From: Paralithodes platypus
Taxonomy: Eukaryota; Arthropoda; Malacostraca; Decapoda; Lithodidae
NCBI GenBank assembly: GCA_032716605.1
Contig: CM064481.1
Coordinates: 19,772,811 to 19,836,810 of the forward strand
Length of the DNA: 64,000 nucleotides
Reading direction: 5' to 3'
Shown here: positions 1-10,569 of the stretch, piece after piece
How positions within the stretch are numbered: position 1 is the stretch's first letter
Layout of the letters: each line of letters starts with the position of its first letter
The notes under the pieces: model-generated
Databases searched by the model: none
The model's input: only the letters and a program-made list of their open reading frames with translations
Told to the model about the DNA's origin: nothing
Made by a program: the position numbers and the translations under genes

Positions 1-2
1 AG

Positions 3-733
3 GGGAAAGGGAGAGGGAAAGTGACTGGGAAAGCGACTGCTGGCCCTGGTGTCCCTGCCGGCCCTGCTGCCCCTGCTGCCCCTGCCGCCCCTGCCGCCCC
101 TGCTGCCCCTGCCGCCCCTGCCGCCCCTGCCCAAGGAACAGAGAGAAGGGCGACAGGCACCACCATCATCTTGCCATCAAGGCCACGCACCACTGCTGCC
201 CCTGCCGCCGCCGCCCCTGCCGCCGCCGCCGCCCCTGCCGCCGCCCCTGCCACCACCTCTGCTGTCCCTGTCCATAAGACTCCCGCACGTGCCAAAGTGA
301 CCCGGAAAAATCTTACACCATCTAAGTATGCCGCCCTGCTGTTTGATGGTGATTCGCAGGACATTGGCAGCCCGGGTTTCGACGACGAAGCCCTAGCACG
401 GGACCAAGGGTGGGGGGATTTGGGAGTGGACAGTGGGAGTGAGTCCGACGTCGGTGACGAAAACGAGGAAGGGCATCGTCTGTCGAGTGAAGAGGAGGGT
501 AATGATGATGAAGTGCTGTATCGCGACCATGGAAGCGATATTTCAGACGCAGAAGAAGACGCAGACGACATTCCGATCCCTGGCATGCCTTCGTTCGATT
601 GGTCTGACGGGGTCAATTTTGTACCTGACGTGCCCCAGTTCAATCCTGGGACGTCAGGAACAACTGACAACTGGCCCTGTGATGATCAAGCGAATGAAAG
701 CGACTTCTTCCTCGCTTTTTCGACATGGAGGTA
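3..733 (+). pseudogene. piggyBac transposase, N-terminal acidic part (frame open at window edge, frameshifted at 716-720)
   Basis: The frame is open to the first bases of the window and has no ATG near the left edge, so the start lies upstream. It begins with a long Ala/Pro repeat (about 60-300), then a second low-complexity block, then an Asp/Glu-rich region typical of the N-terminus of piggyBac transposases. Its last residues (ESDFFLAF) match the start of the conserved transposase domain, but the frame then hits a stop at 732-734. One extra T in the T run at 716-720 would join it to the frame starting at 725. The lesion may be a real mutation or a homopolymer error. Confidence 0.75.
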
Positions 734-2236
734 ATGACGTACATCGTTGCCCAAACAAACGCCTACTACAGGTGGGTGTTTGGCAGATTGGACGTCCTTT
801 CTCCAAAAGCGAGAATACGAGGCTGGGTGGATACGACTGTGGCAGAATTTCTGACGTTCTTTGCCTTGTTGTTCCTCATGCCTCTGATCAAGAAGCATGT
901 GTTGCAACACTACTGGAAGCACGACCCTCTCATCGCCACCCCAACTTTCAATAAGTTCATGACTCGTGACAGATTTTTGTTGCTGCTAAGATTTATGCAC
1001 TTTGCAGACAACGAAAATCCTAACAGGATTGACAGGATATGGAAAGTTCGGGATGTGTTCACCATGTTGTTGGAGAGGTATAGGAAATACTTTTACCCCT
1101 TCCTCAATTTGGTGATTGATGAGTCGCTCGTGCTCTTCAAAGGACGTCTTGTTTTCAAGCAGTATATCCCCTTGAAGAGGCATAGGTTCGGAATCAAGCT
1201 CTTCGTGTTGTGCGACTGTGAAACTGGAATAGTGCTTGACATGATCGTGTATACAGGCACTGACATTGACATACCGAAAGCCGCTGCCAATGACCCCATG
1301 GGCATGTCAGGTGCCATCATCAGGAAAATGTTGGCACCTTACCTGGGCAAAGGCCACATCATCTACACTGACAACTGGTATACTTCTCCTGCTCTCTGCC
1401 AGTTTCTTTATGACAACCAAACGGGGTCATGTGGGACTGTCAGAAAGACAAGAAAGTTTATGCCAAAGTTCACAGGTGATGTCATTCCTCTCACAGATGC
1501 CTCCTCCAGTGACACACCTTCAGAAGACGACCTCGTCCAGGAACACCGCGAGAGGCATGTGCGAAGAAGGCGACGAAAGGGGCAGAAATACAAGCAGCTC
1601 GAGAAGTGTGGGAAACTGATAGCCCTGAAGTGGAAGGATAAGCGAGACGTCCACCTGCTTTCCACCGTCCACACAGGTGCCCAGGTGGATTCTGGCAAAA
1701 TCCACTACCGAACCAGGAAGACAATCTACAAGCCCGACATGGTAGTGGACTACACCAAAAACATGCGCCTGGTGGACAAGTCTGACTGTCAGCTGTCAGG
1801 TGTTGAGTGTCTGAGGAAGACTGTGAAGTGGTATCACAAGCTCTTCCTCCACCTAGTTGACATAACGATGCTGAACGCCTACAACTTGTGGTTGGTGAAG
1901 AAGGATATGGCCCCAAACCAGAAGCTGAAATTCCGGGAGTTCGTGTACAACGTCTCCTACCAACTCCTGGAGAAGTATGCCACCACCACTCACAGACGTA
2001 CGGCATGGCGTGGGGATCACGTTCCTGACCGCATCCAGCTGGGTGTCGAAAGACACTACACAACCAACACCGAGCTGATTGGCACTCGTCACAGGCAGGT
2101 GCAGTGCACCGTCTGCAGCTCCAGTGTGAGGAAACCCCATGTGACCAAAAGAGTCACCTCAATGTGCGCTGAGTGCAAAGTTGCACTCTGCCTGGGTGAC
2201 TGCTTCAGGGACTACCACACCTTCAAGAACTCATGA
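725..2236 (+). CDS. piggyBac (PGBD-like) transposase, catalytic core and cysteine-rich tail
   Basis: A cut-and-paste transposase expected to excise and insert at TTAA. About 503 residues are open from the first ATG after the frameshift; the true protein starts upstream. The DDD core is visible: VIDESLVLFKGR (first Asp), IYTDNWYTSPAL (second Asp) and a third region around NMRLVDKSD. Between the second and third lies an acidic-then-basic insertion (SSSDTPSEDD followed by RRRRRKGQK). The C-terminus holds a CxxC cluster (QCTVC, MCAEC, LCLGDC, then H), the cysteine-rich domain that in this family binds the terminal repeats. No stop interrupts the core, so the copy may be recent. AATAAA signals follow at about 2586. 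Confidence 0.9.
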   Translation: MEVMTYIVAQTNAYYRWVFGRLDVLSPKARIRGWVDTTVAEFLTFFALLFLMPLIKKHVLQHYWKHDPLIATPTFNKFMTRDRFLLLLRFMHFADNENPNRIDRIWKVRDVFTMLLERYRKYFYPFLNLVIDESLVLFKGRLVFKQYIPLKRHRFGIKLFVLCDCETGIVLDMIVYTGTDIDIPKAAANDPMGMSGAIIRKMLAPYLGKGHIIYTDNWYTSPALCQFLYDNQTGSCGTVRKTRKFMPKFTGDVIPLTDASSSDTPSEDDLVQEHRERHVRRRRRKGQKYKQLEKCGKLIALKWKDKRDVHLLSTVHTGAQVDSGKIHYRTRKTIYKPDMVVDYTKNMRLVDKSDCQLSGVECLRKTVKWYHKLFLHLVDITMLNAYNLWLVKKDMAPNQKLKFREFVYNVSYQLLEKYATTTHRRTAWRGDHVPDRIQLGVERHYTTNTELIGTRHRQVQCTVCSSSVRKPHVTKRVTSMCAECKVALCLGDCFRDYHTFKNS

Positions 2237-2239
2237 GTG

Positions 2240-2350
2240 TCGGCCCCTGCCCTGCCCTGCCCTGCCCTGGACTCGCCCCGTGCCCTGCCCTGGACTCGCC
2301 TCCTGCCCTGCCCTGCCCTGGACTCGCGCCCTACCTTACCTGACCTGACC
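2240..2350. repeat. Degenerate tandem CCTGCCCTG / GGACTCGCC repeat
   Basis: Directly after the transposase stop there are about three imperfect units made of CCTGCCCTG runs and GGACTCGC. The Pro/Ala-coding repeats at the start of the gene have a similar GC-rich composition. Confidence 0.8.
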
Positions 2351-2661
2351 TAATTGATCACGCTACCTCATAATGTAACATATATATTATAATGTATAAG
2401 TTCCAAAGATGTCCCTGTGATATAGCTTTTACATTATATAATTGTATGTTTCATTATTTAGTTTATAAGTTTCAAAGATTTACATGTAATATGCCTTATT
2501 TTTTTAGTATATCAATATATATGTTTGTTATTAGCCTAAGTAATGTGTATATAATTATTTTCTTACCTCAAATGAATTGTACAAAAATAAATATGTTTCA
2601 ATAAATCATGTCAAACCTACTATGATAATAAATAAAACAATAAAAAAAGAAAAAAAGAAAA

Positions 2662-2742
2662 CAAGGTCATGTCATTGTATTCTTACAATATGATATATTC
2701 TATGAATATTTCATATTGTTTGAATACAATGGCATGATCTTG
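2662..2742. repeat. Inverted repeat (hairpin), 21-bp arms
   Basis: Arms at 2662-2682 and 2722-2742 pair with two mismatches. Inside, ACAATATGA (2685-2693) and TCATATTGT (2711-2719) form a second stem, so most of the 81 bp can fold on itself. It lies in AT-rich DNA downstream of the transposase. Confidence 0.8.
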
Positions 2743-2797
2743 TAAAAAAAAAAATTTATAAAAATTTTCTAGACAATATAAAACCTTCCCCATAACC

Positions 2798-2878
2798 CCC
2801 TCCTGGATTCGATCCCACTACCCTACGACACTTTGAGTTTTCCAGTCCGCGACCTTACCAACCATGCCACAGGAGCTC
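2798..2878 (-). repeat. tRNA-like sequence (SINE head or tRNA pseudogene)
   Basis: On the minus strand a box A-like TGGCATGGTTGGTAAGG (2853-2869) is followed at tRNA spacing by a box B-like GGATCGAATCC (2805-2815). I could not fold a convincing acceptor stem, so a SINE head or decayed tRNA copy is more likely than a working tRNA. Confidence 0.5.
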
Positions 2879-2879
2879 A

Positions 2880-3660
2880 TACCAAATATCACTCAAAACT
2901 TCGTGTGTACAATCGAAATGACAATATACAAAAAAAAAATGAATTATCCCACCAATTTACGTTTGTAAATTGATGGGATTATCAATTATATCATGCCAAG
3001 GTTTATAATAGTTGTCTCTGTCAAGAATTAGTAATTATATAACTTTATTCTGTCAAAAATTGCCCAAACACTCAGCAAAATTGCCCCTCTCAGTGTGACT
3101 CCACTCATTTTCACACGGTCAGGCGGTCACGAGGTGACCCTTGCCGCTCCTTTATTCTCCAGCTACAGCAGCTCTGTCTGGGAACAAAATTGGTATAAAT
3201 ACAATAATGGATAAAATACTCTTCACAAATACATTTGTATTGTATAATATTGTAAATAAAAATGAATAATAACTGTGTGGGTGTCGAAAATTGCTCAACC
3301 AGCTTTCTTATGTCTCGCCTACGCGCGTATATTGGATTATACATAGTCATGACTGTCATACAAATAATTGCAGTAGGTCTCGAATATACATTTAGATTGC
3401 ATATTACTTCGAAATAAATAAGTAAACGTTTCTCTGGTGGCAATCTTCCCTTTCGCAGGTGTAAGGAGACACCAGTCTATATTTAGCCCTCTATCACAAC
3501 AGGCAATCTGCCTGTGTTTACTCAGCACCGTCGCTGGTGGTCTATAAATATAGTACTTTATTTACAGTCAATGGCCTACATGTTTCTGTGGTACTTCACA
3601 TGTGTCTAAAATGCAATGTCTGCTTGCATAAAAATGCAATTCTGAAGTCCATTTAGACGT
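2880..3660. other. AT-rich non-coding stretch
   Basis: No supported gene. A short hairpin with arms at about 2948-2960 and 2967-2979 is visible. The longest frames here are short and show no recognisable motif. Confidence 0.6.
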
Positions 3661-3678
3661 ACCACATACGCATGTCTC

Positions 3679-4023
<345 letters not shown>

Positions 4024-4264
4024 ATTCCTGCCTCATGTTATTGTAAAACTCTTAGCAACAAACACCTGGTAGACATAAGGTTCAAAATCCCAAGACATCA
4101 ATACGCCTCGGGTGCCTCCACAATTGTCACACAGCTGGCTATCTATCTAGAGATCTGCCTGCCTTCCTTCTCTCCATGACTCACTCACTCCCTCCCTGCT
4201 AGCCTCCCTCCTACCCAGCCACCCCCACCCACCCTTTCAGGCTTCCGTCTGCTAGAAACACATT

Positions 4265-4830
4265 CACAATTTGCGTAAATATCGCATCAATTGGGCTATA
4301 TGCGGTATATTCCTTGTTATATGGGACGCCTACATACGTACACGTCTTTATTATAGCATGACAGTGCTCTAAATACAAGATTTACGTGATATTTATGGCG
4401 TAAACACACCCTCTCCCCCTTTCATTCCCAGCACAACTCACTCACACCTTGGTTCACGCATAGAAACTCATTGATAATGTGCGTAAATATCGCATGAATT
4501 GGTCTATATGCGGTATATATTTTGATATATGGCACGTATACATACGTACAAGTCTGTATTATAGCATGACAGTGCTCTACGTACAAGATATACGTGATAT
4601 GTATGGCGTAAACCACACTCTCAGCTCATAAATTGCCGCCAAACCTCCAACACATCTTCATTCCCGCCTAAAATTCTCTTATAATTCCCTTATATATTGC
4701 AATTTTTGGTCACTATGAGGCATATTCATTGTTATATGGGTGGCCTACACACGTATACATACTCTACATAGCCTAAAAGGGCTCAAAAAAGGAGATATAC
4801 GTGATAATACGCGGTAACCCACCCCCTCCT
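4265..4830. repeat. ~208-bp tandem repeat, three diverged copies
   Basis: The motif TGCGTAAATATCGCAT starts at 4272 and again at 4480 (period 208). GTTATATGGG at 4316 and 4731 is two periods apart. Each copy also has TACGTACA, TATAGCATGACAGTGCTC and an ATACGTGATA-type block. The third copy is more decayed. Confidence 0.85.
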
Positions 4831-5114
4831 CCCTCTCCTTCTATCCCCTGGGCGCGTGAAAATTCGGCAGGGAAATCTCGCCGCTCGATGACAATCTAGC
4901 CGCGCGGTGCCATTCGCTCCACATTTTTCAACTACGGACCGTTCCCCCACCCCCCCCAGACATTTTTTGGGGGGTCAAATATATATGGGCCGATGCACGC
5001 AAACATTCCCTACACGATGATGTACTTTTTATCGAAACTGGCAATAGGTCCCAAAATCATCATAGGTGCGCACAGTCTTACCCTGTAGAAAACCCCCTGT
5101 GTGCCGCGGAGAGG
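4830..5114. other. Non-coding stretch leading to the putative piggyBac right end
   Basis: No gene seen. It contains CCGCTCG/CCGCGCGG motifs and a homopolymer C run, and ends in the terminal motif described for the piggyBac-type element. Confidence 0.5.
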
Positions 5115-6041
5115 TTAAGACAGCATAGGGGAGAGTTTAAAAGCAGATCCTCAATGAGATGTCCTGGTGCATCAGCAGAAGAATAAACCCATACCGGAGA
5201 GTGGGAGTTAAAATCACCTAAAATTAAAAATGGAGGAGGAAGACACCGTAAAAGATGGGGCAACCTAGACATGTTATAATTACAACTAGGTTGTTGTTGT
5301 TGTTGTTGTTGTTCCCCAAGCTGCCTGGCCGAACAGCCCCAAGGCCCCGAGCAATTCCAAGGCCATAACCGAGCGCCCCCACAGAACCCTCCCTGCCGAC
5401 CACAATAAAGCCTGGGTGACCGAAGCCACTCCATGGCGGGGAGCTGAGGAGGGTGCAGAAACGCCCGGGAAACCAAAGCCCCACCCAGGGCCCTGTGCCC
5501 CTCAGCAATTATGAAGAGAAAGTTGAGGGGCAAGGGAAAAATGTGACGCTTTGGCTTCCAATCTTGGTAGATTGGGAGGTCAATCCACGGAAAAGACGCC
5601 GTCACTTGAGATCTAGAAAATATATAAGTTAAAGGAACATCAGAGTAAGCTATGGGTATGGCAGAGATGGCTCAGTTCTCACTCTGATAGACCAGCCCAT
5701 CACCACTTACAACTAGGTTGATTATATACACTACAGATGGTAAGGGCTGTACCATTAGGAAGGGATACCCTAACAGCAACAGCTTGGAATGGGGGATCTA
5801 ACAATGGAACAGGTTGAAAAGCACAAGAGCGATGTAAAAGGATGGCCGTCCGAAGATGACCATCACGCACAGGTGACTCTGCTGCAACATAATAAGCACC
5901 TATCGAGTCAAGGACAGGTCCTACATGCTGGAGACAGACACACAGAGGAGTATGCAAGCGAAGTAAACGTTGAGTTTCGCCAAGGCGACGCCTAGTGGCG
6001 AAACCGTTCATGTTCCACTGAAGTATACTATGATGGTTCAT
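5115..6041 (-). pseudogene. LINE-beta ORF2 N-terminus: APE endonuclease, split by a short element
   Basis: The first part (6041 to 5721) begins with SILQWNMNG, the typical start of an APE-type endonuclease, and runs to CSVYNQPSC. The second part (5279 to 5115) carries LILGDFNSHSPVW, the GDFN motif with the metal/active-site Asp and Asn. Between them sits the 5294-5706 insertion. The frame ends at the TTAA at 5115. Only the endonuclease N-terminal half is present, so this copy cannot be active. Confidence 0.8.
5294..5706 (-). mobile_element. Short non-autonomous retroelement, copy ii
   Basis: About 410 bp, minus strand, ending in a (GTT)n stretch (AAC on its own strand) at 5294-5312. The 14-bp duplication TTACAACTAGGTTG flanks it at 5280-5293 and 5707-5720; the tail boundary is ambiguous by a few bases. 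The sequence is closely similar to the copies at 6297 and 11382. A pseudo-frame of about 110 codons runs through it but is shared only as sequence similarity, and I do not call it a gene. Confidence 0.85.
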
Positions 6042-6280
6042 GAGTAATCACTGATTTTAAATTACTGTGATTTTGAGCCCGCTCAATACGGGCAACATTG
6101 GGGAGGGGTACAGGCAGAGGGTGAGGGGGAGGACGACCAGGCACGTCCCCAGTAGCGTCGTGTATCCCACACTGGGAAGGCGGGACCTGGAGCACAGGCA
6201 ATTGTTCGGGGGGAGAAGAAACCTCGCGTTGAATCCTTTCCACTAATTCTGTTGGCTGAACAGCCAGGTGACCAATACAA
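5721..6280 (-). pseudogene. LINE-beta, end of ORF1 and ORF1/ORF2 junction
   Basis: A proline-rich minus-strand frame (6243 to 6028) with SSPPEQLPVLQVPP continues the ORF1 product across the short element at 6297-6703: CICV before the insertion joins NCIGHLAVQPTEL after it. The APE frame starts just downstream at about 6041. Position and composition suggest the ORF1 C-terminus. Confidence 0.6.
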
Positions 6281-6296
6281 TTAACACATATACAAT

Positions 6297-6703
6297 TGGT
6301 GATGGGCTGGTCTATCAGAGTGAGAACTGAGCGATCTCCGCCATACCCATAGCTTACTCTGACTGTTCCTTTTCCTTATATATTTTCTAGATCTCAAGTG
6401 ACGGCGTCTCTTCCGTGGATTGACCTCCCAATCTACCAAGATTTGAAGCCAAAGCATCACATTTTTCCTTTGCCCCTCAGCTTTCTCTTCATAATTGCTG
6501 AGGGGCACAGGGCCCTGGGTGGGGCTTTGGTTTCCCGGGCGTTTCCGCACCCTCCTCAGCTCCCCGCCATGGAGTGGCTTCGGTCACCCAGGCTTTATTG
6601 TGGTCGGCAGGGAGGGTTCGGTGGGGCGCTCGGTTATGGCCTTGGCCTTGCTCGGGGCCTTGGGGCTGTTCGGCCAGGCAGCTTGGGGAACAACAACAAC
6701 AAC
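6297..6703 (+). mobile_element. Short non-autonomous retroelement, copy i
   Basis: About 407 bp with a 14-bp target-site duplication AACACATATACAAT at 6283-6296 and 6704-6717. It starts GGTGATGGGCTGGTC and ends CTGTTCGGCCAGGCAGCTT followed by (AAC)n. The last ~60 bp match the 3' end of LINE-alpha (17670-17735), and a middle block with GGAGTGGCTTCGGTC matches the LINE-alpha 5' region. This suggests a deletion derivative of a LINE-alpha relative. It is inserted in LINE-beta copy A. Confidence 0.88.
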
Positions 6704-6809
6704 AACACATATACAATGGGCATCATGAGACCCTGCAAAGTCAGAAGGAAGGTGGCAGGAGGCAATAAAGTGATCAACCTTTACACGTAAGTCATGCACA
6801 TTATCATTA

Positions 6810-7715
6810 TGTTTACTGTATATATGGATGGAGTTATGAAAGAAATACTATCAAGAGCAGTGGATGTTGGTGTATCGCTGAAAAGGGAGGGAATTGAGTG
6901 GAAGCTACCTATACTGCTGTTTGCGGATGATACAGTTCTGATGAGTGATAATGAATGGGAGTTGCAGGGTCTGGTAAATGAATTTGGAACAGTGTGCGAA
7001 AAACGGAATTTGAAGGTAAATACGGGGAAGAGCAAGGTTATGGTCTTCGAAAGGGGTGAAGTCACAGAGTGTGAGGTGAAGCTGAACGGTCAGGCTATGG
7101 AGATCGTCAACTCTTTTAAGTATCTGGGCAGTGTGTTGAGTAAAGATGGGACTATGGATGAAGAGGTGCGGGAGAGGGTACAAACAGGGGAAGAGGGTTG
7201 TGGGAACGCTAAAAGCAGTAACAAGAAATAGGGTGGTCAGTATGGAAGTGAAGAAGTCCTTGCATGACAGTGTGGTAATCCCGACACTGACTTACGGAAG
7301 CGAAGCATGGACGTTGGTTGAGAGACTCAGACCAAGAGTGAGAGCAGTGGAAATGAATTACTTAAGGAGTGCGTGCGGAGTTACATGGAGGGATAGACAG
7401 ACTAATGAGGAAGTAAGAAGGAGGTGTGGTGTGGAGGTAGATGTGCTGGAAAGTGTGAAAAGGAACAACTTGAGATGGTTCGGCCATATGGAACGTATGG
7501 AAAGTGAGAGAATGACTAAGAGGGTGTACGAGAGCGAGGTGGAGGGACAGAGGGGGAGAGGTAGACCGAATATGAGGTGGAAGGATGGAGTGAGGAACTA
7601 CATGAACGAAGGCGGTGCTGGTTGGGGGGAGGGGCGTCGACTGACTGGGGACAGAGGTGCATGGGGGCGGTTCGTTCGTGGCCACCCCTTCGGGGATCGC
7701 GGCGTCAGGCAATAG
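6810..7715 (+). pseudogene. RTE reverse transcriptase, C-terminal half, frameshifted
   Basis: The first frame (to 7231) contains the RT active-site motif LLFADDTVLM, then NLKVNTGKSKVM and FKYLGSVLSKDG, the usual order in RTE and related reverse transcriptases. A frameshift near 7190 moves the reading to a second frame (7146-7715) with VVGTLKAVTRN, TYGSEAWTL and NNLRWFGHMERM, the conserved C-terminal RTE region. The N-terminal RT and endonuclease are missing. Confidence 0.88.
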
Positions 7716-7727
7716 ATAGATAGATAG
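6810..7727 (+). mobile_element. RTE-type LINE fragment (5'-truncated) with (ATAG)n tail
   Basis: A 5'-truncated non-LTR copy ending in a TAGA-type microsatellite at 7713-7727. The 10-bp duplication ATTATCATTA flanks it at 6800-6809 and 7728-7737. It is inserted in LINE-beta copy A. Confidence 0.88.
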
Positions 7728-7737
7728 ATTATCATTA

Positions 7738-8256
7738 ATAGCGGGGCCAATGTAGTCTATAAAGCATTTATCACAGCCACACTGGGAAACATGTTTAGCA
7801 GGAGGCAGGGAGGTATCTATTTCCATAAGTGGACCATCGATGTCTGCAAGTTGGGCTTCTATATCATCATGGGAAGGAGTCAGAGGAGCTGATGAGACCT
7901 GCGGAGATGTCAGAAGGCGAGGTCTCCTCCTATCCTGACTCCGCACATGCTTGGGGAGACAAGGCAGATCTATCCGTAGGAGGAGAGTCATAACCTGCAG
8001 GATCAAAGGGAGGAGAGAAGTCCTTACTGCGCACGGAAGAAACATCCGTTCGGGCCAGAATAACACTGGAATTACTCCTAGTAGTCTCCTTAGATGAGAA
8101 AGTCAAAGCAGTAGGAGAGATGGAGGGAGGAAAGTGAACAGGATCCCCTGCTACTCCAGGAGGGGGATTCGGCTCTGGCAGTAGGTTCCGGAGTGGCGAA
8201 AAGCGATTGGTTGGAAGAGGGCGAGTCACTGAAAGCGGAGGATGCGTGAGAGTAGG
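7738..8256 (-). pseudogene. LINE-beta ORF1, decayed region after the zinc knuckles
   Basis: Two overlapping minus-strand frames (8229-7930, then the frame read through 8066-7740) carry Ser/Pro-rich sequence and CGCDKCFIDYIGPA. They appear to be one product broken by frameshifts. One likely site is the T8 run at 8260-8267, just after the knuckle domain; another is between 7930 and 7990. Confidence 0.55.
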
Positions 8257-9351
8257 TTAAAAAAAACGTAAACCAGACCTAGCCACCCTAGCATACGTCA
8301 CGGAAGGTAACAGACCCTGTTCCTTCAAATGGGAGATAGCCGCTCTGTGAGAGAAGCCCCGACTCAGTTTCAAATCAAGGATAGCACTATGATAATGAAA
8401 ATGTGGGCAAGTGTCGGAAAAGACAGCATGGGGATCACCGCAGTTGAGGCAGGTATGGGAGGTTGCATTGCAAGCCTCCCGAAGATGAGCTGAACCTCCA
8501 CACAGGGGGCATAATTTCGGGTTCTCTTGGCAATACTTGGCCGGGTGACCAAACTTCCAGCAACTCTGGCATTGTCTAGGGCGGGGAACATGTTTTCGTA
8601 CAGCCAGCCGCCGGCCCGCTATCCGAACAAAAGGGGGCAAGTCACGTCCCTCGAAAGTCAGTTTAGCGATACGGAGGGGGCCATCACGCTGGGAACCGCG
8701 CCGAGACAGGTATGTCTCAACCTTCAGTGCTGGAGTATCAGATGGGCCCATGTTCTCCAGGATGCGAGATGCAGAGTCCTCAAATGGTGTATCATTACGG
8801 ATCTCATGAGGGATAACAACTGTCCCAACACAGTTATTAAGAGTCTTGTGCCTCGTGATGGAAACTTGGGACGGCGGATCGACCAACCACTCCTGAAGAG
8901 AACGAGACTGAGCCTCAGTCCGAGCTTCAAGGAGGCGACAGCCATCCGTACCCGTACGGATTTCAACATCACCGATGTCATGGCGTAGTATGGAGTCAAG
9001 CTCAAGATCATCACCTATGTCATAATTAATATTAAAAAATTTAGGCTACTTACTGGAGCCAAAAATAGTTTGAAATAGATGGACAGAAGTTGGCGGGGTA
9101 GGGCGACGTGGACGAGGTTTGGATTTGGGAGGAACATATGGCTCCAATGTAACAGGGCCATTAGAACTAGATGAAGGAGGCAAGTGTGGCTTGGGAGAGG
9201 TATGAGTCTCTCCTACTATTGCAGCCGAGGAGGCTACTGAAAGCCCCTCGACAGGGTGGGAAGGATCCAGGGAAATGTCAGAAGTTGCGCCAGAGGTCGT
9301 AGTCAGTGTCAAAGTCGGAACCAGGGGAGGAGTTTCAGTAACACCAGCCAT
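8257..9351 (-). pseudogene. LINE-beta ORF1 (gag-like, three zinc knuckles)
   Basis: An RNA-binding ORF1 protein. A start Met lies at 9349-9351, followed by a Pro/Ser/Thr-rich N-terminus that ends in a stop near 9046. After that break, a frame through 8886-8257 holds an RRM-like region (HKTLNNCVGTVVIP, ALKVETYLSRRG, GPLRIAKLTFEG). Three CCHC-type clusters follow: CQSCWKFGHPAKYC, CPLCGGSAHLREAC and CLNCGDPHAVFSDTC. The order RRM-like then knuckles is usual for I/Jockey-group ORF1 proteins, which coat the element RNA. At least two frame breaks make this copy inactive. Confidence 0.8.
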
Positions 9352-9432
9352 AAATACCAAGCCATGCTGTTCCAGGAGTGTACTAAGCAGACCAGGCGGA
9401 GAGAAGGTATGACGGGAGGGGAGTATATACGG

Positions 9433-9453
9433 TATGTATGTATGTATGTATGT
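9433..9453. repeat. (GTAT)n microsatellite
   Basis: About five tandem GTAT units just upstream of the LINE-beta ORF1 start, on the opposite strand. Confidence 0.9.
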
Positions 9454-9459
9454 AGTGTA

Positions 9460-10259
9460 CATACACTGGCACTATTAGGTTCATATTTTGGTAACTGTGC
9501 ACTGGAAACTACAGGCATATGCATAAATTGACGATTAGTTCCTTGATCACCAGTCTGTCCTATAGATCACCTTTTGAATTTTGCCTCAACAAGCCAAAGA
9601 AAATGAGGTTAAGACAATAAGCAAATACAATATACAAGGCTCAAGCGATGGGTGTCGTTGGATGAGGAAAAACTTAGATATCATTAGGAGTCAAAATAGA
9701 CAGGAACAGGATTGCAAAGGTCCGACGCCTCCCCCGCCGCCGTCATGTTTACATTTGTCGATCGTAAGTTCGCGTCTATTTTGACGGCGATTTTTTTTCG
9801 GTAATTTGACCCCTGCTGGCAATATGTCATGGGGGGGGGAGGGGGGGGGGGGAGGAGGGGGAAAAGCCCCCCTCAACATATTATTGTATCCAAAGACATT
9901 CAAAATAGACGGGAACATGATGGCAAAGGTCCGACGCCACTACGCGTAGTGTAAACAAGGCTGGCGGTACGCCCGCACTTAACATTCTTGCCAAAAAATG
10001 TACACATTTATCTCGGGGGTACTGTATTTGTTTAAGCTTGATGGAGGTTTAGGGAGTAAATTAGAATAAAACAAAATCCCTTAAATAATTATTAAAATTA
10101 AAATGTAAAACTTGGAAACTAAACAAATCAAAACTGGGACGATACAAGATCAAGGTAAAATAACTTATAAAAATCGCTGTGGAAACAACGCTTACTAAAA
10201 TAATATTTATGAAATAAAAGAACACAATCCATAATTTAACGATCTAAAGAAATATGAGT
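9460..10259. repeat. Non-coding stretch with a dispersed repeat and a G-rich tract
   Basis: No gene seen. The block at 9886-9985 (AATAGACGGGAACATGATGG, CGTAGTGTAAACAAG, GGCGGTAC) recurs inverted at 27580-27660. A diverged half-copy lies at 9690-9760. A long poly-G tract is at 9832-9868. Confidence 0.7.
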
Positions 10260-10569
10260 TTAACCCTCCAGCCCCGGCTATGTATTCCATATATATTCCC
10301 CGAAATCCGGGGGTTTTGGACGAAAAACGTCTACGCCTAGGCTACCGCATCTTTGTTATTTTGCTTGCTTCCACATTCCCGCGCATCCCAAGCGTAGATG
10401 TGTTTCGTACCTGTAGAATGGCGTTAAGTAGAGCTCTCTAAGTCAACTGGTTCAGTTGTGATGATGATTTCATTAGAGATAACTTTATGGCAAAAACAGC
10501 CACTTTACACTACTTTTCGATACTTAACAACAACATACAGGCACACACGAACAAGCGACGCACTCCTTC

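Larger units (their letters stand above)
5115..9360 (-). mobile_element. LINE-beta copy A (APE-type non-LTR retrotransposon), ORF1 plus endonuclease part
   Basis: Minus-strand element with a gag-like ORF1 (9351 down to about 6030) and the start of ORF2 (APE domain, 6041-5115). It is interrupted by short elements at 5294-5706 and 6297-6703 and by an RTE fragment at 6810-7727, each with a target-site duplication. It stops abruptly at a TTAA at 5115, taken as a piggyBac insertion site; the reverse transcriptase part is not in this stretch. The other LINE-beta copies in the window supply the missing RT. Clade is uncertain: gag knuckles recall I/Jockey elements, while the ORF2 tail recalls CR1/L2. 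Confidence 0.8.

Noticed and set aside
49..300. Leu/Pro-rich frame overlapping the piggyBac N-terminus
   Set aside because: Shadow of the Ala/Pro-coding repeat in another frame.
5078..5605. A 175-codon minus-strand frame from one ATG
   Set aside because: It runs from the short element through its tail into LINE-beta; a chance fusion of two elements and not a gene.
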